Assembly (NCBI GenBank): GCA_000965745.1
Contig: CP009479.1
Span: forward strand, 1,126,457-1,190,456
Reading direction: 5' to 3'
Origin: an uncultured archaeon
Lineage (GTDB): Archaea > Thermoplasmatota > Thermoplasmata > Thermoplasmatales > Thermoplasmataceae
Length of the DNA: 64,000 nt
The first letter of the stretch is position 1. Each line of letters opens with the position of its first letter. A program made the position numbers and the translations under genes. A model generated the notes under the pieces. That model made no database searches. It was not told the origin of the DNA and was given only the letters and a program-made list of their open reading frames with translations. Shown piece after piece: positions 1 to 7,396 of this stretch.

Positions 1-913
1 TCTCTCTCATGATGTTGTAGTACTGCACCTTCAGGGCGATCTCCTGAACTATGTAATCAGACCTGACAGCCTTGATCACCTCACCCATTGTTCTCTTGAG
101 ACCTGAGAAATATATCTCTACATTCCACCGTTTCCCATACTGTACCGATTCCTTCCACCTCTTCTCAGATGTCCTTCTGATCTGTCTGACAACCTTAGCC
201 CTTGCCGGTGATCCCCTGGATTGTGTGGAGGCGTTCTTCCTTGGCGGTATTATTGTGCCATGCCCAAAGTCATTGAATATCTTCTTTGAATCATATCCCT
301 TGTCTCCGTATATCCTCAGTATTCTGTCCCTGACAGATTCCAGTATCTTTCTGCCCTCCTTCGCATCATGGACATGCTCATCGGTGATGGAGAAGGAGAG
401 CACCGAGACATCATGTATTGAGATGACCGCATGGAGCTTGTTCCATCCTCTTCTGCGGCGATTCCATTTAGTACCCAGATAATCGCCCCTGATAGTGATC
501 TTGAAACCGGTGGAATCAATGGCACAGTCCACCGGTTTCCCATCAGTATGGGGAAGAGTTGGCACGATCTTCCTGATCCTCCTGAATATGTTGGTATAGC
601 ACACTGTCCTGATTCCCGAGATCCTGGAGAATACCCTGGCAATTCCTTCAAGAGACCTGAAGGGAACGCTGTACAGTGCTCTCAGCTTCGCAAGGAATGT
701 TATGAACGCATTTGGTGTTTTGAAGGGATGTCCTCTCTTTCCTCTGTTGTTATCCTGCAGCAGGTTCTTCCAGTTCATGAGGAATGAAGGGTCCATGAGG
801 TCTTCAACCCTGTTCACCAAGGATCGGTTGTACCTGTCATGCCTTCGGTTAGAACCAACCCAATATCTTCTTGTGCTTCTATTGCCTATTGCAGTGATTT
901 GTTGTGGTGTCAT
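1..913 (-). CDS. DDE transposase, IS5/IS4-type, 3' end cut by window edge
   Basis: Translating the minus strand from the ATG at 911-913 gives an uninterrupted 304-residue reading frame that runs off the left edge, so the C-terminus is not visible. The DDE triad can be placed: Asp133 in the motif AIDSTGF, an Asp in GDKGYDSKK, and a Glu in RWNVEIYFSGLKR near the visible end. These are the signatures of IS5/IS4-superfamily cut-and-paste transposases, which cleave and rejoin the element ends. The N-terminal part (KTPNAFITFLAKLRALYSVP, RSLEGIARVFS) looks like the usual helical DNA-binding region. The frame is intact, so the element may be active. Family-level assignment within IS5/IS4 is uncertain. 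Confidence 0.85.
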   Translation of the reverse strand, partial: MTPQQITAIGNRSTRRYWVGSNRRHDRYNRSLVNRVEDLMDPSFLMNWKNLLQDNNRGKRGHPFKTPNAFITFLAKLRALYSVPFRSLEGIARVFSRISGIRTVCYTNIFRRIRKIVPTLPHTDGKPVDCAIDSTGFKITIRGDYLGTKWNRRRRGWNKLHAVISIHDVSVLSFSITDEHVHDAKEGRKILESVRDRILRIYGDKGYDSKKIFNDFGHGTIIPPRKNASTQSRGSPARAKVVRQIRRTSEKRWKESVQYGKRWNVEIYFSGLKRTMGEVIKAVRSDYIVQEIALKVQYYNIMRE

Positions 914-1208
914 AACAACAAATCGTTCCCCTGTATTTCATTATACAGGGGAATTATGCAACACACTAAATTATTGCGTTACTCTTATAATTCTGTGCAT
1001 GTAAACGGCAACTGAATTGTACCCAGTTATGGCAAACGAAAAGTATCCAGTCTTGGGAGCAGAACCAATGTAACTGGTTCCTGGATAGGACAGGTAAAGT
1101 CTAAAGTTGACGTCGTCGAACTTATTGCACTCTAAGCTCCTATTGGTACGCTGGATTTTTACATGATACGATTGCTATAAGCCAACTTCGGCAGTATGCA
1201 ATGTACAG
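914..1208. other. Non-coding stretch between transposase and NYN gene
   Basis: About 295 bp with no convincing reading frame. Apart from the hairpin near the transposase start, it holds a short GAACCA/TGGTTC inverted repeat at 1062-1080. It probably contains the right end of the insertion sequence and the 3' untranslated region of the NYN gene; no terminal repeat could be matched because the other end is missing. Confidence 0.4.
928..951. repeat. Perfect 9-bp inverted repeat upstream of the transposase
   Basis: CCCCTGTAT and its exact reverse complement are separated by a 6-nt TTCATT loop. It lies 15 nt upstream of the transposase ATG, so it would form a hairpin in the leader or mark the subterminal region of the insertion sequence. 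I cannot define the outer IS end because the left terminus is outside the window. Confidence 0.55.
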
Positions 1209-1985
1209 TCAATTTTTATGAGTCTTTTTCTTGGGCCTTTTCTTCTTCTGAACTCGGCGTACCATGTATATAGCTGATTTTGACCCATCCTCTCTGATGT
1301 CTTCCAACGAAAATATATCGGGCAGGTTTCTAACGAGGTCAGTTAATTTTTTAAACCCAAACGATCGTTGATCGAACCCAGGGTTTATCTTGCGCACAGA
1401 TTCACCTATACAGGTCAGATAAGCCTTTTCCTCATCCTTTTCACACATTTCGTAAGCTCTAAGCAACTGGTCAATTATTTCCCTGTTCTTTTCCTTGCTC
1501 CTTGGAGACTCTTCTAGAATCACTTTCACATCTTTTTCTGCCTTGGTTAAATTATCAGTGTAAACAAACACATTACATGCATTCACCAAGGAAGAAGAGG
1601 TTATATTTCTGCCAATTCCAAGGACAAATTTTCCACTTTCCTTCAGCCTTAAAACTAGTCTTGTGAAATCACTGTCACTCGACACAAGGCAAAAGGCGTC
1701 TATTTCGTTATTATACAGTATGTCCATCGCATCTATCACCATAGCAAAGTCCGAGGAATTTTTGCCGGAAAGATTGTGTATCTGAAGAACTGGAGAGAAT
1801 GCTTTCTCAAGAATAACCCTGTTCCAAGGGCTCATGCTCTGAATCGTGAAGTCACCATATATTCTTCTGATTACCACCTCTCCATATTTTCCTATCTCAT
1901 CCACAACAGAGTCTATGAGTTTATGTTCTGCGTTTTCAGCATCAATAAGCAGGGCAAATTTTAGCGATCTGTCAGATTCTTCCAT
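1209..1985 (-). CDS. NYN-domain (LabA/DUF88-like) RNase-type protein with C-terminal LOTUS-like domain
   Basis: A 258-residue protein if started at the ATG at 1985 (a longer frame opens at 2036, but this shorter start sits 1 nt after the stop of the upstream gene). The N-terminal half has the NYN/PIN-like acidic motifs: FALLIDAEN near the start, SSDFAMVIDAMD in the middle and FCLVSSDSDF further on. These Asp residues form the metal site of NYN RNases. The C-terminal part resembles an OST-HTH/LOTUS winged helix, and the last ten residues are Lys-rich (KKKRPKKK). LabA-like NYN-LOTUS proteins are proposed RNA-processing or defence nucleases. The partner is a 52-residue AbrB-type protein, so a toxin-antitoxin-like pair is possible. 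The nuclease fold is well supported; the cellular role is not known. Confidence 0.82.
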   Translation of the reverse strand: MEESDRSLKFALLIDAENAEHKLIDSVVDEIGKYGEVVIRRIYGDFTIQSMSPWNRVILEKAFSPVLQIHNLSGKNSSDFAMVIDAMDILYNNEIDAFCLVSSDSDFTRLVLRLKESGKFVLGIGRNITSSSLVNACNVFVYTDNLTKAEKDVKVILEESPRSKEKNREIIDQLLRAYEMCEKDEEKAYLTCIGESVRKINPGFDQRSFGFKKLTDLVRNLPDIFSLEDIREDGSKSAIYMVRRVQKKKRPKKKTHKN

Positions 1986-1986
1986 G

Positions 1987-2145
1987 TTATTCCAGTATAG
2001 AGAGTGATACCTTATCACCTTCTCTGTAGAAACCAATAATCGATCCTTCGCTTATCGACAGTAAGGATGCAACTTTCTTCGGTACCGTAATTCTAAGCGA
2101 AGAACCTCTCTTCGACACATGTGACACATCTATCAATTCTTTCAT
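1987..2145 (-). CDS. Small AbrB/SpoVT-fold DNA-binding protein (antitoxin-like)
   Basis: ATG at 2143-2145, stop TAA at 1987-1989, 52 residues. The sequence has the swapped-hairpin AbrB signature: SKRGSSLRITVPKKVASLL followed by an ISEGSIIGFYREGDKVSLS strand region. Proteins of this size and fold are usually homodimeric transcriptional regulators, often the antitoxin of VapBC- or MazEF-like pairs. Its stop lies 1 nt before the likely ATG of the NYN gene, so the two are translationally coupled. Upstream on the minus strand is an AT-rich TTATATTG box about 25-30 nt before the ATG, consistent with a leaderless transcript. Confidence 0.72.
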   Translation of the reverse strand: MKELIDVSHVSKRGSSLRITVPKKVASLLSISEGSIIGFYREGDKVSLSILE

Positions 2146-2170
2146 AAATTGTAATTATTGCACAATATAA

Positions 2171-2947
2171 GTACTTACTTTCTTTCTATTAGGAAATGAG
2201 ATTAAACTGAGTGATAAGCAGATAAGTTGTAAAGCTAAGATATTTAGAGAAACTACAAGGTTAAGTGGTAATATCGGCGCTTCTGGAAGTGTTACTGTTG
2301 TCATTACTTCGACTGGTAAAGTCCTGACGCATAACAACACCCTTGACGATGGCTCGGGGAACATGTTTCCAGCAGGTTACACGACGTTAGGTGGTGGTGC
2401 TAACGTAGGAACTTCAGCAGGAACATTAAACGCACACCATGAGAGTCATTTCGATAATGGTTCATATTCAGACCCCGATTCTGGCATAACAGGAGACGTA
2501 AAAGCTGGGCAGAACGGTATAGCTATCAATGGCGGACTGAAAGTAAATAGCGGTAACACTATTCTGAATGGCGGTAACGGCATAACACAGTATCGTAATA
2601 TTGGCTCTTCGGGATGGGGAATGGCACAGGTTGTGGCACAAACTAGTGGGTCAGGAAGCGTGAGCGCAACATTTCAGATAATTAATTATTCCGCACCCAC
2701 AGGTCTGTATTTAGTAATGTTTCAGGGTAAAGTAGATACTACATGGGGCGTTATTGTGACTACTTCTAGCGATGTATCCGGTGGCAGTTATTCGATTGAC
2801 AACTTTAGCGGCTCTGGAAGTGGCACACGACATTAACTTGTTAATACTGTGTCGGCCGGTTTAGGTGGCTCTACCATAACAGTGAAGTTTAACAATAGCG
2901 GGACTGCGAGTGCTTGGTGGAGTGCAGCAATAGTGAGAGTGTATTGA
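2171..2947 (+). pseudogene. Decayed phage/virus tail-like or surface protein gene
   Basis: A Gly/Ser/Thr/Asn-rich beta-type protein. The longest piece with a start is 2363-2836 (157 residues), but the same frame is open back to a TAA at 2168 without any ATG, GTG or TTG before 2363. It also continues in frame past a TAA at 2834-2836 for 36 codons to a TGA at 2945, ending in an ITVKFNNSG...AAIVRVY strand-like tail. The composition and the tail resemble C-terminal domains of phage tail fibres and archaeal virus structural proteins; that is inference from style, not a named match. A missing 5' end plus an in-frame stop points to a remnant of an integrated virus. Confidence 0.5.
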
Positions 2948-2951
2948 AAGA

Positions 2952-3668
2952 TTAGATGGAGATTACTCCACTCTCATATTTTGCAGACGTGTTATTGCTG
3001 ATTGCGTTGCTGACAAAAGGAGATGCAAAGGACATTATAGATGGAGACGGACTATTGACTGTATCATCAAAAGAATATTGATAATTTGCCAGTGTTATTG
3101 ATAGTATAGCACCTGCTGGAACGTTTATCTGTTGTCTATTCTGCACTATCCATCCGTTCCCTATTTCAAAATAGTTAGTGTTGTTGAGCCAACTTCCAAT
3201 ATTAGATGGTGCTGCTGAAAGATTGACTACGCTAAATGTCTCATTCCCTGTAGTAGCATTCCGTATAACCTTCTCAAATACCATAGAAGTATTGCTATTG
3301 TTCAGATTATAATAGAAAAATTGTCCATGCGTGTAATTAGTAGTTATGGTCAGATTCACCGAATAGTTCAGAGTATTTTTCATACTTACTAGATATACGT
3401 TATACGGAGTGTCGATTGCGTGCCCCCAAGAATCGTTCATCGTAACTACTATGCTTGTATTGTTTACTGCATAATTCCGCAGGCTCGATGTGAACCACGT
3501 ATGGTTGTTGTAGCCTGTTACCTGAAAGCTGGGGTCAACAATGCTGCCACTGATGAAGTACTTGCTCTCCAGTGTTTTTTCTATGTTCTTGCCGAAGGGC
3601 AGGAAGGCGACAGTCAGCACGATTGCAACCACAACTACTGCGAATACAGGTAGTATTTTCTTGTTCAT
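2952..3668 (-). CDS. Membrane-anchored extracellular protein, function unknown
   Basis: 238 residues. The N-terminus MNKKILPVFAVVVVAIVLTV is a short basic stretch followed by one hydrophobic segment, acting as an uncleaved anchor or signal peptide. The rest is predicted extracellular: rich in Asn, Ser, Thr and Tyr, with many N-glycosylation sequons (NNTS, NLT, NYT, NNSNTS), as is usual for surface proteins of acidophilic archaea. I recognise no catalytic motif. Its 3' end faces the 3' end of the decayed tail-like gene with a gap of 4 nt. It could be a surface protein of the integrated element or a host S-layer-associated protein. Confidence 0.6.
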   Translation of the reverse strand: MNKKILPVFAVVVVAIVLTVAFLPFGKNIEKTLESKYFISGSIVDPSFQVTGYNNHTWFTSSLRNYAVNNTSIVVTMNDSWGHAIDTPYNVYLVSMKNTLNYSVNLTITTNYTHGQFFYYNLNNSNTSMVFEKVIRNATTGNETFSVVNLSAAPSNIGSWLNNTNYFEIGNGWIVQNRQQINVPAGAILSITLANYQYSFDDTVNSPSPSIMSFASPFVSNAISNNTSAKYESGVISI

Positions 3669-4198
3669 GTTATCATCCTCTTATTATTATTCAGGACTTA
3701 AATGCGAAATGAATAGTGAATCAATTGTATTGAAGGCAATGATTGGAAATATTAAAATCCTTGTACCGTTATTGAAATACCATTCAACAATTTCCAAAGC
3801 CTTTTATATAGCATTTCAGCGAAAGATGTTCAGGGGCATTCCTATTGTTATTCCATCATGCCCGTGTGTTTTTAACTCTGCTTCAGGAAATGACAGTAGA
3901 AAGGTACCCTCAAGAGATGAATGTGGAACCTCTATTTTTCAGAATCTTTGACTCGTCGAAGGTTTATTCCTGCCATATTTTACCTTTGCATTCCATTACG
4001 ATATAATTCTCAAATCCCAATTTTGACGTGGATGAACAGGTCTTTGAACGGGCATATGAACTTGGAGAAACTGCAAGGTCTCCTTGCTGACATCCTCTCT
4101 TTTTTTACTAGTTATACACCACGATTCTACACCAGATTTAATGTTCAAAATAACCAGTATTTGACAACAAATTCTCACAGTTTTAACCAATAGAACAC

Positions 4199-4228
4199 AT
4201 ACCTGACACATATCTGAAAAATACCTGA
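4199..4228 (+). promoter_or_regulatory. Three 11-bp-phased ATAYCTGA repeats (operator or iterons)
   Basis: ATACCTGA at 4199, ATATCTGA at 4210 and ATACCTGA at 4221 recur at exactly 11-bp spacing, about one helical turn. They lie just upstream of the TATA box at 4240. Same-face repeats next to a promoter suggest cooperative binding of a regulator; in a plasmid-like block they could also be replication iterons. Confidence 0.5.
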
Positions 4229-4239
4229 GGAAATATATG

Positions 4240-4248
4240 TTTATATAG
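4240..4248 (+). promoter_or_regulatory. TATA box for the zinc-finger/RHH gene
   Basis: TTTATATAG starts 30 nt before the ATG at 4270 and is centred about 26 nt before it. With archaeal TATA-to-start-site spacing, transcription would begin at or near the A of the start codon, giving a leaderless mRNA. Confidence 0.55.
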
Positions 4249-4269
4249 ATGATTTGATTCTATATATTA

Positions 4270-4908
4270 ATGCCAAAAAGCAAGCATTATCCACCTTCCT
4301 ACATAAGGTATCAGATAGAACATCCTCCTGTTACAGTTCATCTCAGCAAGAAGGTCAAGGAGAACCTGGATGCCCTCAAGGGAAACAGGTCGTATGCAGA
4401 AGTTATCAATGAAATTCTCGACAGAACATTCAACCTTGAACACGAAATAAAGAGACTCCCAGTCAATGAAGCGGTTATATCATATCACAGAGGTTTTAGA
4501 GAAGCTGAATCAAGATATGCACAGTGGGGCGTCTGCAAGAAGTGTGGAAGAGAATGGACTCTCTGGAAAGATGGGAAATGTGATCTCTGTCACAAAGAAG
4601 GATCAAGCCCAGATTATTCATACTTCAGGGACAGCGAATCCACTAAGGTGGTCAATGAAGAGGACTTTGAGAAAGCAAAAGCGAAGCTGCCAAGACTTGA
4701 GAGACTGTCATACGAAAATGGTAAAAAGAAAGGGCATGAAGATGGCTGGGCTGACGGCTACGATGAAGCCATTGAAGATTACAGGATAACATACCCCTGC
4801 AAGGTTTGCGGAAAGGCTATTGTGATGAAGACTGGAGATAATGGCCATAAGGCGATGATCGAATACATGAAAGAACACGGCTGGTCCCATTCAAGTTGCC
4901 TTAAGTAA
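4270..4908 (+). CDS. Ribbon-helix-helix-like protein with two zinc-binding CxxC modules
   Basis: 212 residues. Residues ~18-55 (PVTVHLSKKVKENLDALKG, then SYAEVINEILDR) resemble a ribbon-helix-helix/VapB-type DNA-binding unit: a beta strand followed by two helices. Residues ~88-106 hold a CKKC...CDLC zinc knuckle, and a third CKVC pair near the C-terminus is followed by His and Cys residues (HKAMIEYMKEHGWSHSSC), a second possible zinc site. A charged linker with KKKGHEDGWADGYDEA separates them. Such proteins are frequent transcription regulators of archaeal viruses and plasmids. It stands alone on its strand behind the phased repeats, which may be its own binding sites. No specific family name can be given. 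Confidence 0.7.
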   Translation: MPKSKHYPPSYIRYQIEHPPVTVHLSKKVKENLDALKGNRSYAEVINEILDRTFNLEHEIKRLPVNEAVISYHRGFREAESRYAQWGVCKKCGREWTLWKDGKCDLCHKEGSSPDYSYFRDSESTKVVNEEDFEKAKAKLPRLERLSYENGKKKGHEDGWADGYDEAIEDYRITYPCKVCGKAIVMKTGDNGHKAMIEYMKEHGWSHSSCLK

Positions 4909-4951
4909 TGCAGTAAACGGAAACATTACCAACCTTCAAGAGGGAAGTCTT

Positions 4952-7015
4952 TCACTCACTTGCGATGCTTTCTATTTTGCCCTGATCGATGCATTCTTTG
5001 ACAAAGGGACTTTCTGGATACCATAGAACGATTTCTCCTTCCTTGTAGACATGACCCATATGAGCGAACGTTTTCATAACCCTGTACGGTCTGTTGGAAG
5101 AGTTTTTTTGTGAGTCGGCATCTTTGGGTAACGGATCAACGAGTTCTGTCGTTACCGAACTTTTTCCCGCGTTCTCTAAGGTAGATTTCACATCGGTAAC
5201 GTCGCTGTACCTATTTCTCTCATACTCTGGACTGGAACCATCATGCTGCAACATGAGCTTCCCATGGTTACCATTTCTCTCCCGCTCAAAACTGGACAGA
5301 TCTTTTTGCGGTAACGTCTCAATCTTATGATCCGTTACCACATCGTTCGTGACAATTATTGCAATGTCCCGCCATGCCCGTAGAGGTGCAGAGTTCCCAA
5401 CCTTCTTTTGTACTGTCAGGTTGGCGTACCCTTTGGAACTTAAGGCCCTACCAAGTGCCTTGGAATCAACGTTTTTGGCTGGAAATCCTTTCTTGGTTGC
5501 CCAATTAGCCGCTTCGGTCAAAACATCCTGCTTTATTGTGGTCAGATACTCGGCTCCATCTTGGCTTATTGTCAGGTATCTCGACTTCTGTTCCCTGCTC
5601 ATTCCGATCTCTAGGAACTTTATTTTGGCATCCTCAAGGTCTGTAAGTATAAGCCCCTCTGAATCTTTCACCTTCAAATAAGAGGCGGCGGGGTTTGATC
5701 TCTCTTCCCATTTGGCTTCTGCATCCATCACATTTAGGTGGCCTGTGAATTTCATTCTCTTCACGAGAGGTGCATAGAAGTTATCTATCACATACGAGAA
5801 GATTGCATCAAGCTCACTCCCTTCCTTTAGGCTTCTTGCAATGGAATCAATTTCACTCGGGGAAAGCACGGACTCAAGCATGTTGGGAAAGTCAATTATG
5901 GTTATCACTCTCCTGTAGAAAGCCCTCAGTTCATTCTCTTTTTCAGGAAGCTCGTTTGTGTCTATGATCATCTTTGCGTGGCTCTTTATTTTGAATGGGT
6001 GACCGTTCTTGCGATCCACTGTAATTTCCGTGCCATCAGTCAACCGCTTGAACCATTCTGATGTGATGATCTCAGTTGTGCTTTCACTAATCAGGTTAGC
6101 CCATGAACCTGCCAGCTCTGCCCTCTTGAATTTGTCCGTCTCGAGTTCACCCAGACTGATGGACGAAGTCTTATCAAGGAGAAGGCCAATTATCAAATGT
6201 ATTATTGACTTTCCTTCACCTCCTTGGCCATATAACACAACTGCACCTTGTATGTTGTAGTTCTTCATCAAAGTCCAGGCAATTGTCTCGAACAACTGCG
6301 TAGTCTTCAACTCTTTTTCTGGATCGCCTGAAAATACTTTGTCTAAGAATTCAAAAAACACCTTTGGCTTTGATCCTTTCACGTAATTCCTCGGAATGAA
6401 TTCTGTATAGAAGTAGTCTGGACTGTGCCTCGTTGTTTCTCCGCTGATGGGATGTAAGAGACCTTCACGTATTGGTATCGTGTGTTCGGGTAGAGGCATC
6501 AGCTCCTCCATTGGCACACCAATTTCCTCTGGACTGCTGATTCTTGTGGAGTTCTTGATAGATTCGACCGCCGATCGTATCTGAGAGGGCGTTATCCTGC
6601 CAGGCTCCTCCAGGTTTGTCTTAATCAGTCCCTCGGCATCTCTGAGCCAGTGGGTACCAACGAATTGGCTTACGGTCCCGTCCGAACCCACATATTCAGT
6701 CTTGACATTTGGATAAACACTCATGTAATCCTCGGCACATAAGTGTGGTACAAATTTAGGACCTTTCTTTGTTTCAACGAACCAGGAATCAGGATTGAGG
6801 TCATCAGACCTCTGTTCTGGACCAGAAATAGCTTCTATTTTCTCTCTAATTATTTTCTTCAGGTCATTCCTTTCGAGCTTATGCCATAGTCTGTTAATAC
6901 CAATATTTCTAAGATACTCTGAGTCTGGCGAAGTATCAAGAAGGTCAGACAGTGCGCAAAAGAGAGCGTAACCTTCTAGCTCGTCGAAGCTTACGTTATG
7001 GTCCTCGCCAGCCAT
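4952..7015 (-). CDS. SF3 helicase / D5-like primase-helicase, replication protein of a plasmid or virus
   Basis: 687 residues. The central part carries a superfamily-3 helicase core: Walker A in VVLYGQGGEGKSIIHLIIG (about residue 260), a following SLGELETDKFKRAELAGSWANL region, and KMIIDTNELPE as the downstream sensor motif typical of D5/P4-type helicases. The preceding PIREGLLHPISGETTRHSPDYFYTEF segment matches the D5_N-style linker before the ATPase. The N-terminal ~200 residues may hold a degenerate primase domain, and the C-terminal tail (YRVMKTFAHMGHVYKEGEIV) looks like a small beta domain. Family function: ATP-driven unwinding at a replication origin. It is the last gene of a compact minus-strand operon with two small genes, and it supports an integrated plasmid or provirus here. 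Confidence 0.85.
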   Translation of the reverse strand: MAGEDHNVSFDELEGYALFCALSDLLDTSPDSEYLRNIGINRLWHKLERNDLKKIIREKIEAISGPEQRSDDLNPDSWFVETKKGPKFVPHLCAEDYMSVYPNVKTEYVGSDGTVSQFVGTHWLRDAEGLIKTNLEEPGRITPSQIRSAVESIKNSTRISSPEEIGVPMEELMPLPEHTIPIREGLLHPISGETTRHSPDYFYTEFIPRNYVKGSKPKVFFEFLDKVFSGDPEKELKTTQLFETIAWTLMKNYNIQGAVVLYGQGGEGKSIIHLIIGLLLDKTSSISLGELETDKFKRAELAGSWANLISESTTEIITSEWFKRLTDGTEITVDRKNGHPFKIKSHAKMIIDTNELPEKENELRAFYRRVITIIDFPNMLESVLSPSEIDSIARSLKEGSELDAIFSYVIDNFYAPLVKRMKFTGHLNVMDAEAKWEERSNPAASYLKVKDSEGLILTDLEDAKIKFLEIGMSREQKSRYLTISQDGAEYLTTIKQDVLTEAANWATKKGFPAKNVDSKALGRALSSKGYANLTVQKKVGNSAPLRAWRDIAIIVTNDVVTDHKIETLPQKDLSSFERERNGNHGKLMLQHDGSSPEYERNRYSDVTDVKSTLENAGKSSVTTELVDPLPKDADSQKNSSNRPYRVMKTFAHMGHVYKEGEIVLWYPESPFVKECIDQGKIESIASE

Positions 7016-7021
7016 GCTAAA

Positions 7022-7201
7022 TCACTTGTTTCGATCGGTGGCTCCTATTTCCGATGTGAATGCTTCTTTAGCAGGACTACCTTTGTTTTGACTATCTGCC
7101 GCTTTCTTGGTATTGGTCGTTTCCTCATATATTTTAGGATCCGACAAGAGGTCTTCACCGATTATCTCCTTCCATAGCTCGAAAACCTTTGCCCAGCTCA
7201 T
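7022..7201 (-). CDS. 59-residue acidic/hydrophilic protein in the replication operon
   Basis: ATG at 7199-7201, stop TGA at 7022-7024, reading MSWAKVFELWKEIIGEDLLS and then a charged, probably disordered tail rich in Lys, Thr, Ser and Asn. Its ATG overlaps the TGA of the preceding small gene (ATGA), and it ends 6 nt before the helicase ATG. Such tight packing argues that it is real. No family recognised; an accessory replication factor encoded with the helicase is a reasonable guess. Confidence 0.6.
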   Translation of the reverse strand: MSWAKVFELWKEIIGEDLLSDPKIYEETTNTKKAADSQNKGSPAKEAFTSEIGATDRNK

Positions 7202-7344
7202 TTTAGAGCCTCCACAATGAGCTTTTCTGCAGAATCAGAAATCCTCACATACTGGGGAAAATCGTTAGTTCTCACCCAATCTATGGGAAGTTCTATCAAA
7301 GCATATTCTCTCCTCCTTGTCACCTTACGAATCACATCAATCAC
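7198..7344 (-). CDS. 48-residue small protein, first gene of the replication operon
   Basis: GTG start at 7342-7344, stop TGA at 7198-7200. The sequence contains TRRREYALIELPIDWVR and RISDSAEKLIVEAL, a short beta-type protein reminiscent of AbrB-like or copy-control proteins in archaeal plasmids, but without a decisive motif. It shares four bases (ATGA) with the next gene. The start lies close to an AT-rich TATA-like stretch (7350-7375 read on the minus strand), so the mRNA would be leaderless or nearly so. Confidence 0.5.
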   Translation of the reverse strand: MIDVIRKVTRRREYALIELPIDWVRTNDFPQYVRISDSAEKLIVEALK

Positions 7345-7380
7345 AATAATATATAGAAACTAAACATTTAAATCATAATA

Positions 7381-7393
7381 TTGAGTTACTCAA
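7381..7393. promoter_or_regulatory. Palindrome TTGAGT-T-ACTCAA in the divergent promoter region
   Basis: A perfect 6-bp inverted repeat around one central T, placed 3 nt before the ATG at 7397 and about 37 bp from the start of the opposite replication operon. An adjacent TTTAAAT box on the same side is a TATA candidate. The position suits autoregulation by the winged-helix protein encoded at 7397. Confidence 0.5.
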
Positions 7394-7396
7394 CTT

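Larger units (their letters stand above)
3669..4269. other. 600-bp intergenic region, mostly unexplained
   Basis: Contains the divergent promoters of the flanking genes. Short frames occur on both strands (for example 3712-3951), but their composition is not protein-like and they lack promoter or start signals, so I do not call them. The right end carries three phased 8-bp repeats and a TATA box that belong to the gene at 4270. Confidence 0.5.

Noticed and set aside
316-651. Minus-strand 111-codon frame inside the transposase
   Set aside because: Alternative frame of the transposase, which is intact in the neighbouring frame.
3712-3951. A 79-codon plus-strand frame in the 3.7-4.2 kb gap
   Set aside because: No promoter or SD at a suitable distance, odd Cys/Ser-rich composition and no recognisable domain; random open frame is likelier.
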